Shown: positions 1-5,728 of the stretch, piece by piece
Numbering within the stretch: the first letter of the stretch is position 1
Layout: each line of letters starts with the position of its first letter
Source: Actinomycetota bacterium
GTDB taxonomy: Bacteria > Actinomycetota > Thermoleophilia > Gaiellales > Gaiellaceae
Assembly (NCBI GenBank): GCA_013698195.1
Contig: JACCVK010000366.1
Coordinates: forward strand, 1 to 5,881
DNA: 5,881 bases
Reading direction: 5' to 3'
Made by a program: the position numbers and the translations under genes
The notes under the pieces: generated by a model
Told to the model about the DNA's origin: nothing
The model's input: only the letters and a program-made list of their open reading frames with translations
Database searches by the model: none

Positions 1-213
1 CTCGACGACGAGTGCGACTGCGCCCCGCTCGATCGCCTCCCACGCGAGCTCGTGCCCGTCGACCTTCTCGCCCGAAACACAGAAGAACAGCGCGCCTGAC
101 GACACGCTTCGCGTGTCATACGCGAGGTCGCCGACCTCGACCGGCTGCCCTCCGGTCGCCTCGCCCCGCGCAACCTCGCTCGGGGCAAGGGCGCGGATCA
201 CGGCCTCGAGCAT
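1..213 (-). CDS. murE: UDP-MurNAc-tripeptide synthetase MurE, N-terminal fragment
   Basis: This is the first 71 codons of a Mur ligase; the rest lies beyond the left edge. MurE is a cytoplasmic ATP-dependent ligase that adds the third residue (usually meso-diaminopimelate) to UDP-MurNAc-L-Ala-D-Glu in peptidoglycan synthesis. The visible part is the N-terminal UDP-substrate-binding domain: YDTRSVSSGALFF (residues 32-44), then CVSGEKVDGHELAWEAIERGAVALVVE. MurF shares a similar DSR-V-G-LF pattern, but LFFCV followed by the DGH stretch, and the position directly after ftsI, favour MurE. The ATP-binding and catalytic domains are not visible. The start is ATG at 213 or the adjacent in-frame GTG at 216; an in-frame TAG six codons upstream of the ATG bounds it. 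No strong Shine-Dalgarno is seen. An 86-bp gap separates it from the ftsI stop, unlike the tight joints upstream. Confidence 0.88.
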   Translation of the reverse strand, partial: MLEAVIRALAPSEVARGEATGGQPVEVGDLAYDTRSVSSGALFFCVSGEKVDGHELAWEAIERGAVALVVE

Positions 214-299
214 CACCGCTCGCGAAGGCTAGCCCACCGGCCTGCCGCCACCTGCTCGGTTCCGGCTTGGCTTGTCAGACGATCAGCAACGCGCGCGGC
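214..299 (-). other. ftsI-murE intergenic gap
   Basis: An 86-bp stretch between the ftsI stop and the murE ATG. I see no strong promoter hexamers, no stem followed by a T-run, and no clear Shine-Dalgarno before murE. It is the only non-overlapping junction in the dcw part of the window. Confidence 0.6.
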
Positions 300-1982
300 T
301 CAGCGCTCGGGCGTCTCCGGCGCATCCGGCGGCACTTCGAGGTGCTGGAGGTTGAAGCGGGCGATCTCCTTGAAGGCAGGCGCTGCGACGTCGCCGCCGT
401 AGTAGGACCCTCGCGGCTCGTCCACCATCACCATGACCACTAGCCGGGGCCTTGTCGCGGGTATCAGGCCGACGAACGACGCCACGTACCGCGAGGTCGA
501 GTACGTCCCGTCGGGATCGATCTTCGCCGCGGTCCCGGTCTTTCCGGCGACGGTGTACCCGGGCACGGCCGCCTCGGTCCCCGTTCCCTCCAGCACGACG
601 CCGCGCAGCAACGACAGCATCTGCTTCGACACAGCGCGGGAGAGAATGCGCTTGCCCCGCGAGTTCGCGACGTCCACTCCGTCGACGCGCTCGACGAGAT
701 ACGGCTCGACGAGCCTGCCCCCATTCGCCACGGCAGCGTATGCACGTGCCATCTGGAGCGGCGTAACGGCAATGCCGTGCCCGATCGGGACGGTGCCGAT
801 TGTCGACCCCGACCAATCGGAAAGCGGAAGCGCGAATCCGGGCGACTCGCCCGGGAAGTCGATCCCCGTCGACCTCCCGAATCCGAAGCGATCGATCCAC
901 GACGCGAGGCGCCCTTCACCGAGCCTCTGCGCGACGGCGATGGTGCCGATGTTCGACGAGTACTCGACGACCTGGCGGACGCTGTAGGTCACCGTTCCCC
1001 GCGTGTGTGACTCGCGAATGACCCGATCCGCCACCTGGATCTTGGATGGGAGCCTGAACGACGTGCGAGGAGTGACCGAGCCCTCCTGCAGAGCCGCCGC
1101 AACGGTGACGAGCTTGAACGTCGACCCGGGCTCATAGGTGTCCGTGACGGCCCGGTTTCGGCGCCGATCGGCGCGCGTCGTCGGGAAGCGATTGGCGTTG
1201 TAGCCCGGGGCGACCGCCATCGCCAGAACCGCTCCAGTCTGCGGGTCCATGACGATCGCCGATGCGGCTCGCGCGCCGTAGCGACGCACGGTCTCCGTTA
1301 GCACGTCCTCGGCGTTCGCCTGGATCTGATGGTCGATCGTGAGCCGGACGTTCTTCCCTGGCGTCTCCCGGCGCGTGCTGACGACGTCCAGCGCGCGCCC
1401 TTGCGAGTCCTTCACGACAGTCTGGCTCCCCGGACGCCCGTAGAGCGCCTTGTCGAGCGATCGCTCGAGCCCTTCCAAGCCGCGGTTGTCCATGCCCGCG
1501 TAGCCGAGCACCGCCGAGGCGACCCGCTGCTGCGGGTACGTCCGCAGCTCCTCCGGATAGAACCCGAGCCCGGGCAGGTTCTGCTGCTCGAGCTTCGCGA
1601 CGCGCAGCGGATCCGCCTTCCTCGCGAGATAGACGAAGCCTCTCGTCTTGTCCGTGACAAGCGGGTAGATCTTCTCCGGGTCGATCCGGAGCGCTCGCGA
1701 TACGGCCAGCGTCACCTCGTTCGGCTTCGTTATCTGGCGTGGATTCGCGTACACGGTGATCGCCTGCTCACCGATCGCAAGCGGGTCTCCGTTCCGATCC
1801 AAGATCGTCCCGCGCGCTGCTGGGACGACAACCGTCTCCCGATGCTGCTGCACCGCTAGCGCCGCGTACTCGACGCCCATGACCGCCTGGAGCCAGAACG
1901 CCCGTGCCAACGTCGCGGCGAGGAGCAGCGCGAAGACAACCGCGAGAGCGACGATTCGCCGGTTCGCGGCTGCGACTCTCAT
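300..1982 (-). CDS. ftsI: Septal peptidoglycan transpeptidase FtsI/PBP3 (class B penicillin-binding protein)
   Basis: A 560-residue class B PBP, a D,D-transpeptidase that cross-links peptidoglycan at the division septum and is a beta-lactam target. It has a short cytoplasmic N-terminus, one membrane anchor (about residues 9-34, rich in A/L/V), a PBP-dimerisation/pedestal region (RGTILDRNGDPLA at 58-69, then about to 200), and a transpeptidase domain (about 235-540). All three catalytic motifs are intact: SxxK at S287-K290 (YEPGSTFK), SxN at S342-N344 (YSSN) and KTG at 481-483 (AGKTGTAAK). No PASTA repeats follow the catalytic domain, and the protein ends in a short Pro/Glu-rich tail. The start ATG overlaps the ftsL stop as ATGA (1979-1982), so translational coupling is likely. 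Its place between an ftsL-like gene and murE fits FtsI rather than an elongation PBP. Confidence 0.96.
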   Translation of the reverse strand: MRVAAANRRIVALAVVFALLLAATLARAFWLQAVMGVEYAALAVQQHRETVVVPAARGTILDRNGDPLAIGEQAITVYANPRQITKPNEVTLAVSRALRIDPEKIYPLVTDKTRGFVYLARKADPLRVAKLEQQNLPGLGFYPEELRTYPQQRVASAVLGYAGMDNRGLEGLERSLDKALYGRPGSQTVVKDSQGRALDVVSTRRETPGKNVRLTIDHQIQANAEDVLTETVRRYGARAASAIVMDPQTGAVLAMAVAPGYNANRFPTTRADRRRNRAVTDTYEPGSTFKLVTVAAALQEGSVTPRTSFRLPSKIQVADRVIRESHTRGTVTYSVRQVVEYSSNIGTIAVAQRLGEGRLASWIDRFGFGRSTGIDFPGESPGFALPLSDWSGSTIGTVPIGHGIAVTPLQMARAYAAVANGGRLVEPYLVERVDGVDVANSRGKRILSRAVSKQMLSLLRGVVLEGTGTEAAVPGYTVAGKTGTAAKIDPDGTYSTSRYVASFVGLIPATRPRLVVMVMVDEPRGSYYGGDVAAPAFKEIARFNLQHLEVPPDAPETPER

Positions 1983-2335
1983 CTCGTGCCGAGGGTCACG
2001 TACACCATCTCGTCGGGATCGGCCTGGACGAGGCCGAGCTCGTCGCGCGCGGCTCGTTCGATGCGAGCGGTTGCGGCGGCGCTCGAGATGCCCGCACTGA
2101 TGCTCGCGATGTCCGCTCTGAGCTGCGTTCGCTCGCGCGACACACCGTCGAGCTCGAGGTTCACGCGGAGGACGGCGACGTTGACCGCGACGACGCCCGC
2201 GAGCAGCGTGCCGAAGAGCACGATCCAGAGAACACCGCCGGCAAGGAGCCTTGGCCGCGACTCCGTCTTCGCCGAGCGGCGAGTTGGCGCGCTACGGGTC
2301 CCGCCGATCCGCTCTCGTTGCGCGACCGACGACAT
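1979..2335 (-). CDS. ftsL: FtsL/DivIC-type septum formation protein
   Basis: A 118-residue bitopic membrane protein with the layout of FtsL/DivIC divisome proteins. It has a basic cytoplasmic N-terminus (residues 1-30, many Arg/Lys), one hydrophobic segment (about 31-55, starting LLAGGVLWIVLFGTLLAGVV), a probable coiled coil outside the membrane (about 56-90), and a short conserved-type end, IERAARDELGLVQADPDEMVYV (92-113). That IExxARxxLGxVxPxxxE pattern is common to FtsL and FtsB/DivIC proteins. Such proteins scaffold FtsQ/DivIB and activate septal synthesis by FtsW-FtsI. The gene sits between rsmH and ftsI, the standard ftsL position. Its ATG directly follows the rsmH TAG with no spacer, and its TGA overlaps the ftsI ATG. 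Sequence identity in this family is low, so position and architecture carry the call; a DivIC/FtsB-like label is the alternative. Confidence 0.85.
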   Translation of the reverse strand: MSSVAQRERIGGTRSAPTRRSAKTESRPRLLAGGVLWIVLFGTLLAGVVAVNVAVLRVNLELDGVSRERTQLRADIASISAGISSAAATARIERAARDELGLVQADPDEMVYVTLGTR

Positions 2336-3304
2336 CTACGCGTTGTCCATCTTGACCGCGACGCGAAGCCGGGCCGAAGCTGCGCGTGGGTTCAGCTCGA
2401 CCTCATGCGCTGACGGCCGCACCGGTTTGGTGGTGAGCAGTCGAGCCTCCGGCTCGCGACCGCACACGCAGACGGGAAGCTCGGGCGGGCATGTGCACCC
2501 GCGCACACGATCGCGGAGAAACCGCTTGGCGATCCGGTCCTCCAGCGAGTGGAAGCTGATGACCGCGAGCCGCCCGCCGGGACGGAGCATCTCGAAGGCG
2601 GCCGGTAGCCCAGCTTCGAGCGACTCGAGCTCGTGGTTGACCTCGATCCTGAGCGCCTGGAAGACCCGCTTTGCAGGATGGCCCTCGCCGAAACGGGCCG
2701 GCGTAGGGATCGACGCGCGAACCACGTCGACGAGCTCACCCGTGCGCTCGATAGGAGCCTCTTTTCGCCTGCGCACGATGCCACGGGCGATCTGCCTCGC
2801 GTAGCGCTCTTCTCCGAACGACCTGAAGATCGTCGCGAGCTCGCGCTCGCTCCACGACGCGAGCACGTCCGCCGCGCTCGATTCGTCCGACGTGTCCATG
2901 CGCATGTCGAGCGGGGCGTCCGTCGCGTACGAGAAGCCGCGCTCGGGTCGGTCGACCTGCATGGACGAGAGGCCGAGATCGAGCAGCACGACATCAGCGC
3001 GAACACCGTTGGACGCAAGCTGGCGCAGGACTATGGCGTAGTCACCGCGCAGGAACCGGAGCTGGACGCCGCGCACCGACGCCTTCAGGCGATCGAAGTA
3101 CGGACGCACCGTCGGATCGCGGTCGATCGCGACGAGCTTGCCGTCGCTCCGCAGGTCCTCCAGGAGCAGCCGTGAATGGCCTCCTGCCCCGAAAGTACCG
3201 TCGACCACTGTTTCCCCGGGTTGCACGGAGAGGAGCTCGAGCACCTCGTCCGCGAGAACGGGAACGTGATCAGCCGCGTTTGTCCGCAAGACGTTCGGCA
3301 ACAT
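2336..3304 (-). CDS. rsmH: 16S rRNA (cytosine(1402)-N(4))-methyltransferase RsmH (MraW)
   Basis: A 322-residue SAM-dependent methyltransferase that N4-methylates C1402 of 16S rRNA in the ribosomal P site. Visible motifs in order: HVPVL at 13-17, the SAM-binding loop VDGTFGAGGHS at 34-44, AIDRDP at 59-64, DLGLSSMQVD at 109-118, FSY then PLDMRMD at 124-137, HPAKRVFQALRIEVNHEL at 209-226, ISFHSLEDR at 249-257, and NPRAASARLR near the end. A four-cysteine cluster (C270, C272, C279, C281 in CTCPPELPVCVCG) is seen in many RsmH proteins and could bind a metal. The length is normal for the family. The ATG at 3304 has a purine-rich GGGAG about 8 nt upstream, which supports this start although it overlaps the end of mraZ by 35 nt. 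No domain looks missing. Confidence 0.97.
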   Translation of the reverse strand: MLPNVLRTNAADHVPVLADEVLELLSVQPGETVVDGTFGAGGHSRLLLEDLRSDGKLVAIDRDPTVRPYFDRLKASVRGVQLRFLRGDYAIVLRQLASNGVRADVVLLDLGLSSMQVDRPERGFSYATDAPLDMRMDTSDESSAADVLASWSERELATIFRSFGEERYARQIARGIVRRRKEAPIERTGELVDVVRASIPTPARFGEGHPAKRVFQALRIEVNHELESLEAGLPAAFEMLRPGGRLAVISFHSLEDRIAKRFLRDRVRGCTCPPELPVCVCGREPEARLLTTKPVRPSAHEVELNPRAASARLRVAVKMDNA

Positions 3305-3701
3305 CTCCCGCGCTCCCTTCGATCGCGTTCAGGTGGGCCGTCCACGCGGCCCGGTCCCAGATCTCGACGTGGTCGTGCACGCCCGCGACCACGACGTCCT
3401 TCTCGATGCCCGCGTGCTCGGCCAGGTGCTGAGGCAGGAGGACGCGACCCTGGGCGTCGAGCTCCGCGACCGCGGCTCCGGCGAATACGAATCGCTTCAT
3501 CTCCCGCGCCTCACGGCTGAGCGAGTCCAGACCGGCGATCCTGGCCATGTTCTCGTGCCAGGTGTCGCTCGGGTAGACGTCGACGTTCCGCTCGATGCCC
3601 CGAGCGAGGACGAGGCCACCCGAAAGCGAATGCCTGAAACGAGCCGGCAACGTCAGCCGGTGCTTCTCGTCGATGGTGTGCTCGTGCTCGCCGTAGAACA
3701 T
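3270..3701 (-). CDS. mraZ: Transcriptional regulator MraZ
   Basis: A 143-residue MraZ, the DNA-binding regulator encoded first in dcw clusters; it forms ring-shaped oligomers and binds tandem GTGGG-type repeats before its own gene. Two SpoVT/AbrB-like half-domains are visible. The first holds DEKHRLTLPARFR (residues 11-23) and the second LDAQGRVLLPQHL (81-93), each with the D-x3-R-x3-P signature. In the first copy the residue before Arg is His (DEKHR) where Gly is usual. I chose ATG 3701 because the protein then begins MFYGEH, the family's usual MFxGEx start, and has normal length. An upstream in-frame TTG at 3737 would add 12 residues but lies inside the operator repeats. No good Shine-Dalgarno precedes 3701. 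The 3' end overlaps rsmH by 35 nt. Confidence 0.95.
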   Translation of the reverse strand: MFYGEHEHTIDEKHRLTLPARFRHSLSGGLVLARGIERNVDVYPSDTWHENMARIAGLDSLSREAREMKRFVFAGAAVAELDAQGRVLLPQHLAEHAGIEKDVVVAGVHDHVEIWDRAAWTAHLNAIEGSAGDVAERLADKRG

Positions 3702-3716
3702 GAGGGCTCGAATTCG

Positions 3717-3735
3717 GTGGGAGGTTTCTCCCCAC
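3717..3735 (-). repeat. Inverted repeat / possible leader hairpin before mraZ
   Basis: On the plus strand GTGGGAG (3717-3723) is complementary to CTCCCCAC (3728-3735) with one unpaired C and a 4-nt loop (GTTT). In the mraZ transcript this could fold as a 7-bp hairpin about 15 nt before the ATG. At the DNA level it places a GTGGG half-site in the opposite orientation next to the last forward unit of the MraZ array. Either reading is inference; the inverted repeat itself is plain in the sequence. Confidence 0.5.
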
Positions 3736-3785
3736 AATGCCCCACATTACTCCACTTTCCTCCACCGCGCAACACTTTTCCCCAT
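3731..3785 (-). promoter_or_regulatory. MraZ-box operator: direct repeats with 10-bp period
   Basis: Read on the minus strand, four units occur at an exact 10-bp period: GTGGA (3765-3761), GTGGA (3755-3751), GTGGG (3745-3741) and GTGGG (3735-3731). Two degenerate units continue the phase upstream: GTGTT (3775-3771) and ATGGG (3785-3781). Established knowledge: E. coli MraZ binds GTGGG repeats separated by 5-nt spacers upstream of mraZ, which gives the same 10-bp period. The array lies 30-84 bp before the mraZ start, in the same orientation as the gene. This is very probably the autoregulatory site of the dcw cluster. Confidence 0.85.
3744..3772 (-). promoter_or_regulatory. Candidate sigma70-type promoter of the mraZ/dcw operon
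   Basis: On the minus strand, TTGCGC (3772-3767) is followed after exactly 17 nt by TAATGT (3749-3744). Each hexamer matches its consensus at only 3 of 6 positions, but the -10 keeps the first T-A and the final T. It would start transcription near 3737, giving a leader of about 36 nt before the mraZ ATG. Both hexamers lie within the MraZ repeats, so binding there would block polymerase. The element is weak by sequence and is supported mostly by position. Confidence 0.35.
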
Positions 3786-3834
3786 TCGGACCAGGACGTC
3801 GTCGCCGCGACGCATGGTGAGCGGGGTTCGCTCG

Positions 3835-4659
3835 TCAGGGGAGAGCGATGGCTTCGGCGTGCACGCCTCGGCCGCCGAGCGCTCCAGCACCACAGCGCGC
3901 AGCGAATGTGAGCGCGTCCGCCGTGTCGAGCTTGGCGCCGAGGGCGAACGCGAGACCGGCTGCGAAGCAGTCGCCGGCGCCATACGAGTCCACGACAGGC
4001 CTCGGACTCGACCCGCCCGCGAACGGCCCGCCCGGTTGGGCCCAGCCGCCGAGGGCGCCCGACGTCGTGACCACGAGGCGCGGTGCCGGGTCGAGGTCGC
4101 CGACTCGATAGCGCTCGGACTCGTCCTTCCCGCTACCCACGAGAGCGTCGAGCTCGACGGCACCTCGGCGCAGCGTCGCGAGCACGCGCGCCGTCGCTAC
4201 GAGCACCTTCGCGCGTCGCGCGTTTCGGAGCGCGTCGACGTCCCCGGCGCAGAAGTAGACAGCGTCGCAACGCGCCAGCTCGTGCCAGGGAAGGGAGTCG
4301 TCGTGGCCGCGCGGGTTGAGGCGCAGCCCGATCGTCGTGATCGTCCGCTCGCCGGTCTCGTCCACGAACGTAAAACCGCGACGCTGCGGGACGTCGATGA
4401 ACGATCCGTGCACCTCGATGCCTCGCTCCTCGAGCTCGGTCTTCGCGCGCCGACCGAGCTCGTCGTCACCGAACGCGGCGAAGAGGACGACCGACTCGGC
4501 CAGCTTTTCGAGCTGTACGGCGGCAACCGCCCCTCCCCCAGCCGCCTCCTGCCAGGTGTCCGCGGCATGCACGATCTCCCCGGGAGCGGGCACGTGCTCC
4601 ACCGGCACGAACTCGATCCACTCGACATGGCCAACGACGGCAACTCTCATCCGTCGCAT
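3835..4659 (-). CDS. PfkB/ribokinase-family carbohydrate kinase
   Basis: A PfkB-family kinase of 274 residues from this start; the family phosphorylates sugars, nucleosides or related alcohols with ATP. The C-terminal signature is clear: DSYGAGDCFAAGLAFAL (residues 224-240), with the GAGD anion hole at 227-230 and D230 as expected catalytic base. The N-terminal substrate-side motif is GGGAVAAVQLEKL (41-53), where many relatives have GG-x3-N. The opening RVAVVGHVEWIEF and PAPGEIVHA (25-33) resemble a subfamily often annotated only as carbohydrate kinase. The substrate cannot be told. The start is uncertain: ATG 4659, ATG 4650 (MRVAVVGH), or GTG 4704, which has a GGGAGGG 9 nt upstream but would add 15 residues and run into the divergent sigma gene. 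It ends 133 bp before mraZ on the same strand. Confidence 0.9.
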   Translation of the reverse strand: MRRMRVAVVGHVEWIEFVPVEHVPAPGEIVHAADTWQEAAGGGAVAAVQLEKLAESVVLFAAFGDDELGRRAKTELEERGIEVHGSFIDVPQRRGFTFVDETGERTITTIGLRLNPRGHDDSLPWHELARCDAVYFCAGDVDALRNARRAKVLVATARVLATLRRGAVELDALVGSGKDESERYRVGDLDPAPRLVVTTSGALGGWAQPGGPFAGGSSPRPVVDSYGAGDCFAAGLAFALGAKLDTADALTFAARCGAGALGGRGVHAEAIALP

Positions 4660-4693
4660 GCTCACAAATCGAGCGCGCGCGGCGTTGATAACG

Positions 4694-5161
4694 ATGATGC
4701 ACACGGTGGCGATCCCTCCCTTCGAGCTCTTCTACGAGGAGCACCGCGCGGAGGTCATGCGGCTGTTGCGGCGGCGGCTCGGCCGCGAACGCGCGGACGA
4801 TGCGTTTCAGGAGACCTTTCTGCGCGCGCTCCAGGCCTATGCTCGCCTCGACCACGGTGAGCACCTCCGCGCGTGGGTGCTGACCATCGCGCGAAATGTC
4901 GCGATCGACGTCGTGCGCAGAACCCGCTCGACCGAGGAGGTCGTCGAGCCCGCCGGAGAAGACGGTCTGGCCGCCTATGACGACCTAGCACCCTTGACCG
5001 ACGGCCTCCCTCCCAAGGAGCGGGCCGCCGTCGTGCTCCGCTACGGCTACGACCTTTCCTACGACCAGATCGCGCACGCACTCGGCTCGAGCGCCGATGC
5101 CGCCAGGCAGGCGACGTCGACCGGCGTGCGCAGGATCCGCACGAGGAGGATAGAGCAATGA
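4694..5161 (+). CDS. ECF-type RNA polymerase sigma factor (sigma-70 family)
   Basis: A 155-residue two-domain sigma factor, which directs RNA polymerase core to a specific promoter set. Sigma region 2 spans about residues 11-76 (FELFYEEHRAEVMRLLRRRL, then ADDAFQETFLRALQAY and LRAWVLTIARNVAIDVVRR). A short linker (77-104) leads to region 4 (105-150), with LPPKERAAVVLRYGYDLSYDQIAHALG and a helix-turn-helix ending GVRRIR. There is no region 1 or 3 and no C-terminal extension, as usual for ECF sigmas. The start is ATG 4694, ATG 4697 or possibly GTG 4706; none has a recognisable Shine-Dalgarno, so leaderless initiation is possible. The stop overlaps the next gene as ATGA (5158-5161), so the two are probably cotranscribed. 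No zinc-type anti-sigma gene is seen beside it. The regulon is unknown. Confidence 0.92.
   Translation: MMHTVAIPPFELFYEEHRAEVMRLLRRRLGRERADDAFQETFLRALQAYARLDHGEHLRAWVLTIARNVAIDVVRRTRSTEEVVEPAGEDGLAAYDDLAPLTDGLPPKERAAVVLRYGYDLSYDQIAHALGSSADAARQATSTGVRRIRTRRIEQ
5144..5149 (+). promoter_or_regulatory. Shine-Dalgarno of the alkyltransferase gene
   Basis: AGGAGG ends 8 nt before the ATG at 5158 and lies inside the last codons of the sigma factor gene. It is one of the clearest ribosome binding sites in the window. It fixes the start and suggests the methyltransferase can be translated efficiently on its own, not only by coupling to the sigma gene. Confidence 0.75.
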
Positions 5162-5718
5162 CCGTTTCACCCGATCTCGATCGCCGGTTTCGAGAGGCGG
5201 CCTCGAGCCTTGGTCTCGTCGACCTCGGCTACGACGTCATCGACTCGCCGGTAGGTCCGCTCTTCGTCGGCGTCTCGACCAAGGGACTCGCAGCGCTTTC
5301 CTTCCATCAGCAGGACGACTCGGATCTCGAGCGCCTGGCGTCATTCGCCGGGCCGCGGGTTCTCCGGTCGCCGCGAGCCGTCGACCAGGTGCGCCGCGAG
5401 CTCGACGAGTACTTCGCGCGGAGGCGACGGATCTTCGACCTGAGCCTCGATCTGCGTGGTCTGGCACCGTTCACGATCTCGGTCCTCGACGCCCTCGGGA
5501 AGGTTCCCTTCGGCGAGACCACGACGTACGGGGCTCTCGCCGCGCGCGTCGGCCGGCCGAGAGCCGCACGCGCGGTGGGCACGGTCATGAACAGGAACCG
5601 GATCCCGATCGTGCTCCCGTGCCACCGCGTCGTCGGGTCGACCGGTGCGCTGGTCGGCTACGGCGGAGGACTGGACCGGAAGGTCGCGCTCCTCGAGCTC
5701 GAAGGCGTTCTGCTCTGA
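5158..5718 (+). CDS. ogt: Methylated-DNA--[protein]-cysteine S-methyltransferase (O6-alkylguanine-DNA alkyltransferase)
   Basis: A 186-residue suicide DNA-repair protein that moves alkyl groups from O6-alkylguanine (or O4-alkylthymine) to its own cysteine. The active site is IVLPCHRVVGSTG, with acceptor C155 in PCHRV (154-158). Aligning by eye to human MGMT with a constant offset of 10 gives Y124 for Tyr114, R138 for the Arg128 finger, N147 for Asn137 and E182 for Glu172, so the key residues are all kept. The N-terminal RNase H-like domain includes DSPVGPLFVGVSTKGLAALSF (29-49). About 25 further residues precede it, with no Ada-type methyl-phosphotriester domain. The start is well supported: AGGAGG at 5144-5149, 8 nt before the ATG, and ATGA overlap with the sigma gene. 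The gene could be called ogt; the exact subfamily name is uncertain. Confidence 0.95.
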   Translation: MTVSPDLDRRFREAASSLGLVDLGYDVIDSPVGPLFVGVSTKGLAALSFHQQDDSDLERLASFAGPRVLRSPRAVDQVRRELDEYFARRRRIFDLSLDLRGLAPFTISVLDALGKVPFGETTTYGALAARVGRPRAARAVGTVMNRNRIPIVLPCHRVVGSTGALVGYGGGLDRKVALLELEGVLL

Positions 5719-5728
5719 GCACGATGGC

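Noticed and set aside
12..443. 143-codon plus-strand frame over murE and the end of ftsI
   Set aside because: The composition is Arg/Ala/Pro-rich with no motif, and it lies antisense to two well-supported genes.
283..900. 205-codon minus-strand frame overlapping ftsI in another phase
   Set aside because: It is out of frame with the intact transpeptidase motifs, is extremely Arg-rich, and shows no domain.
1329..1859. 176-codon plus-strand frame within ftsI
   Set aside because: Antisense to the ftsI pedestal and transpeptidase coding sequence; Arg-rich shadow of GC-biased codons.
2465..2497. RsmH four-cysteine cluster considered as an unusual inserted zinc motif
   Set aside because: The CxCP...CxCG segment is common in RsmH homologues, so it is a family trait and not a novelty.
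3819..3833. GAGCG/CGCTC inverted repeat just after the kinase stop, considered as a terminator
   Set aside because: The stem is only 5 bp and no T-run follows on the minus strand. Short inverted repeats of this kind are expected by chance in GC-rich DNA.
4670..4684. Alternating CG-rich run in the kinase-sigma gap, considered as a structural or regulatory element
   Set aside because: It is short and typical of the background composition, with no symmetry or repeat that would support a site.
4316..4693. Upstream extension of the sigma factor frame (Ser/Thr/Arg-rich, about 126 codons)
   Set aside because: It lies antisense to the kinase and has no homology to sigma regions. Region 2 begins just after 4694, so the extension is only an open frame.
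3700..4860. 386-codon open frame on the plus strand antisense to the kinase and mraZ upstream region
   Set aside because: It is Arg/Pro/Glu-rich low-information sequence, opposite a clear PfkB gene and across the MraZ operator. It is a high-GC shadow frame with no recognisable domain.
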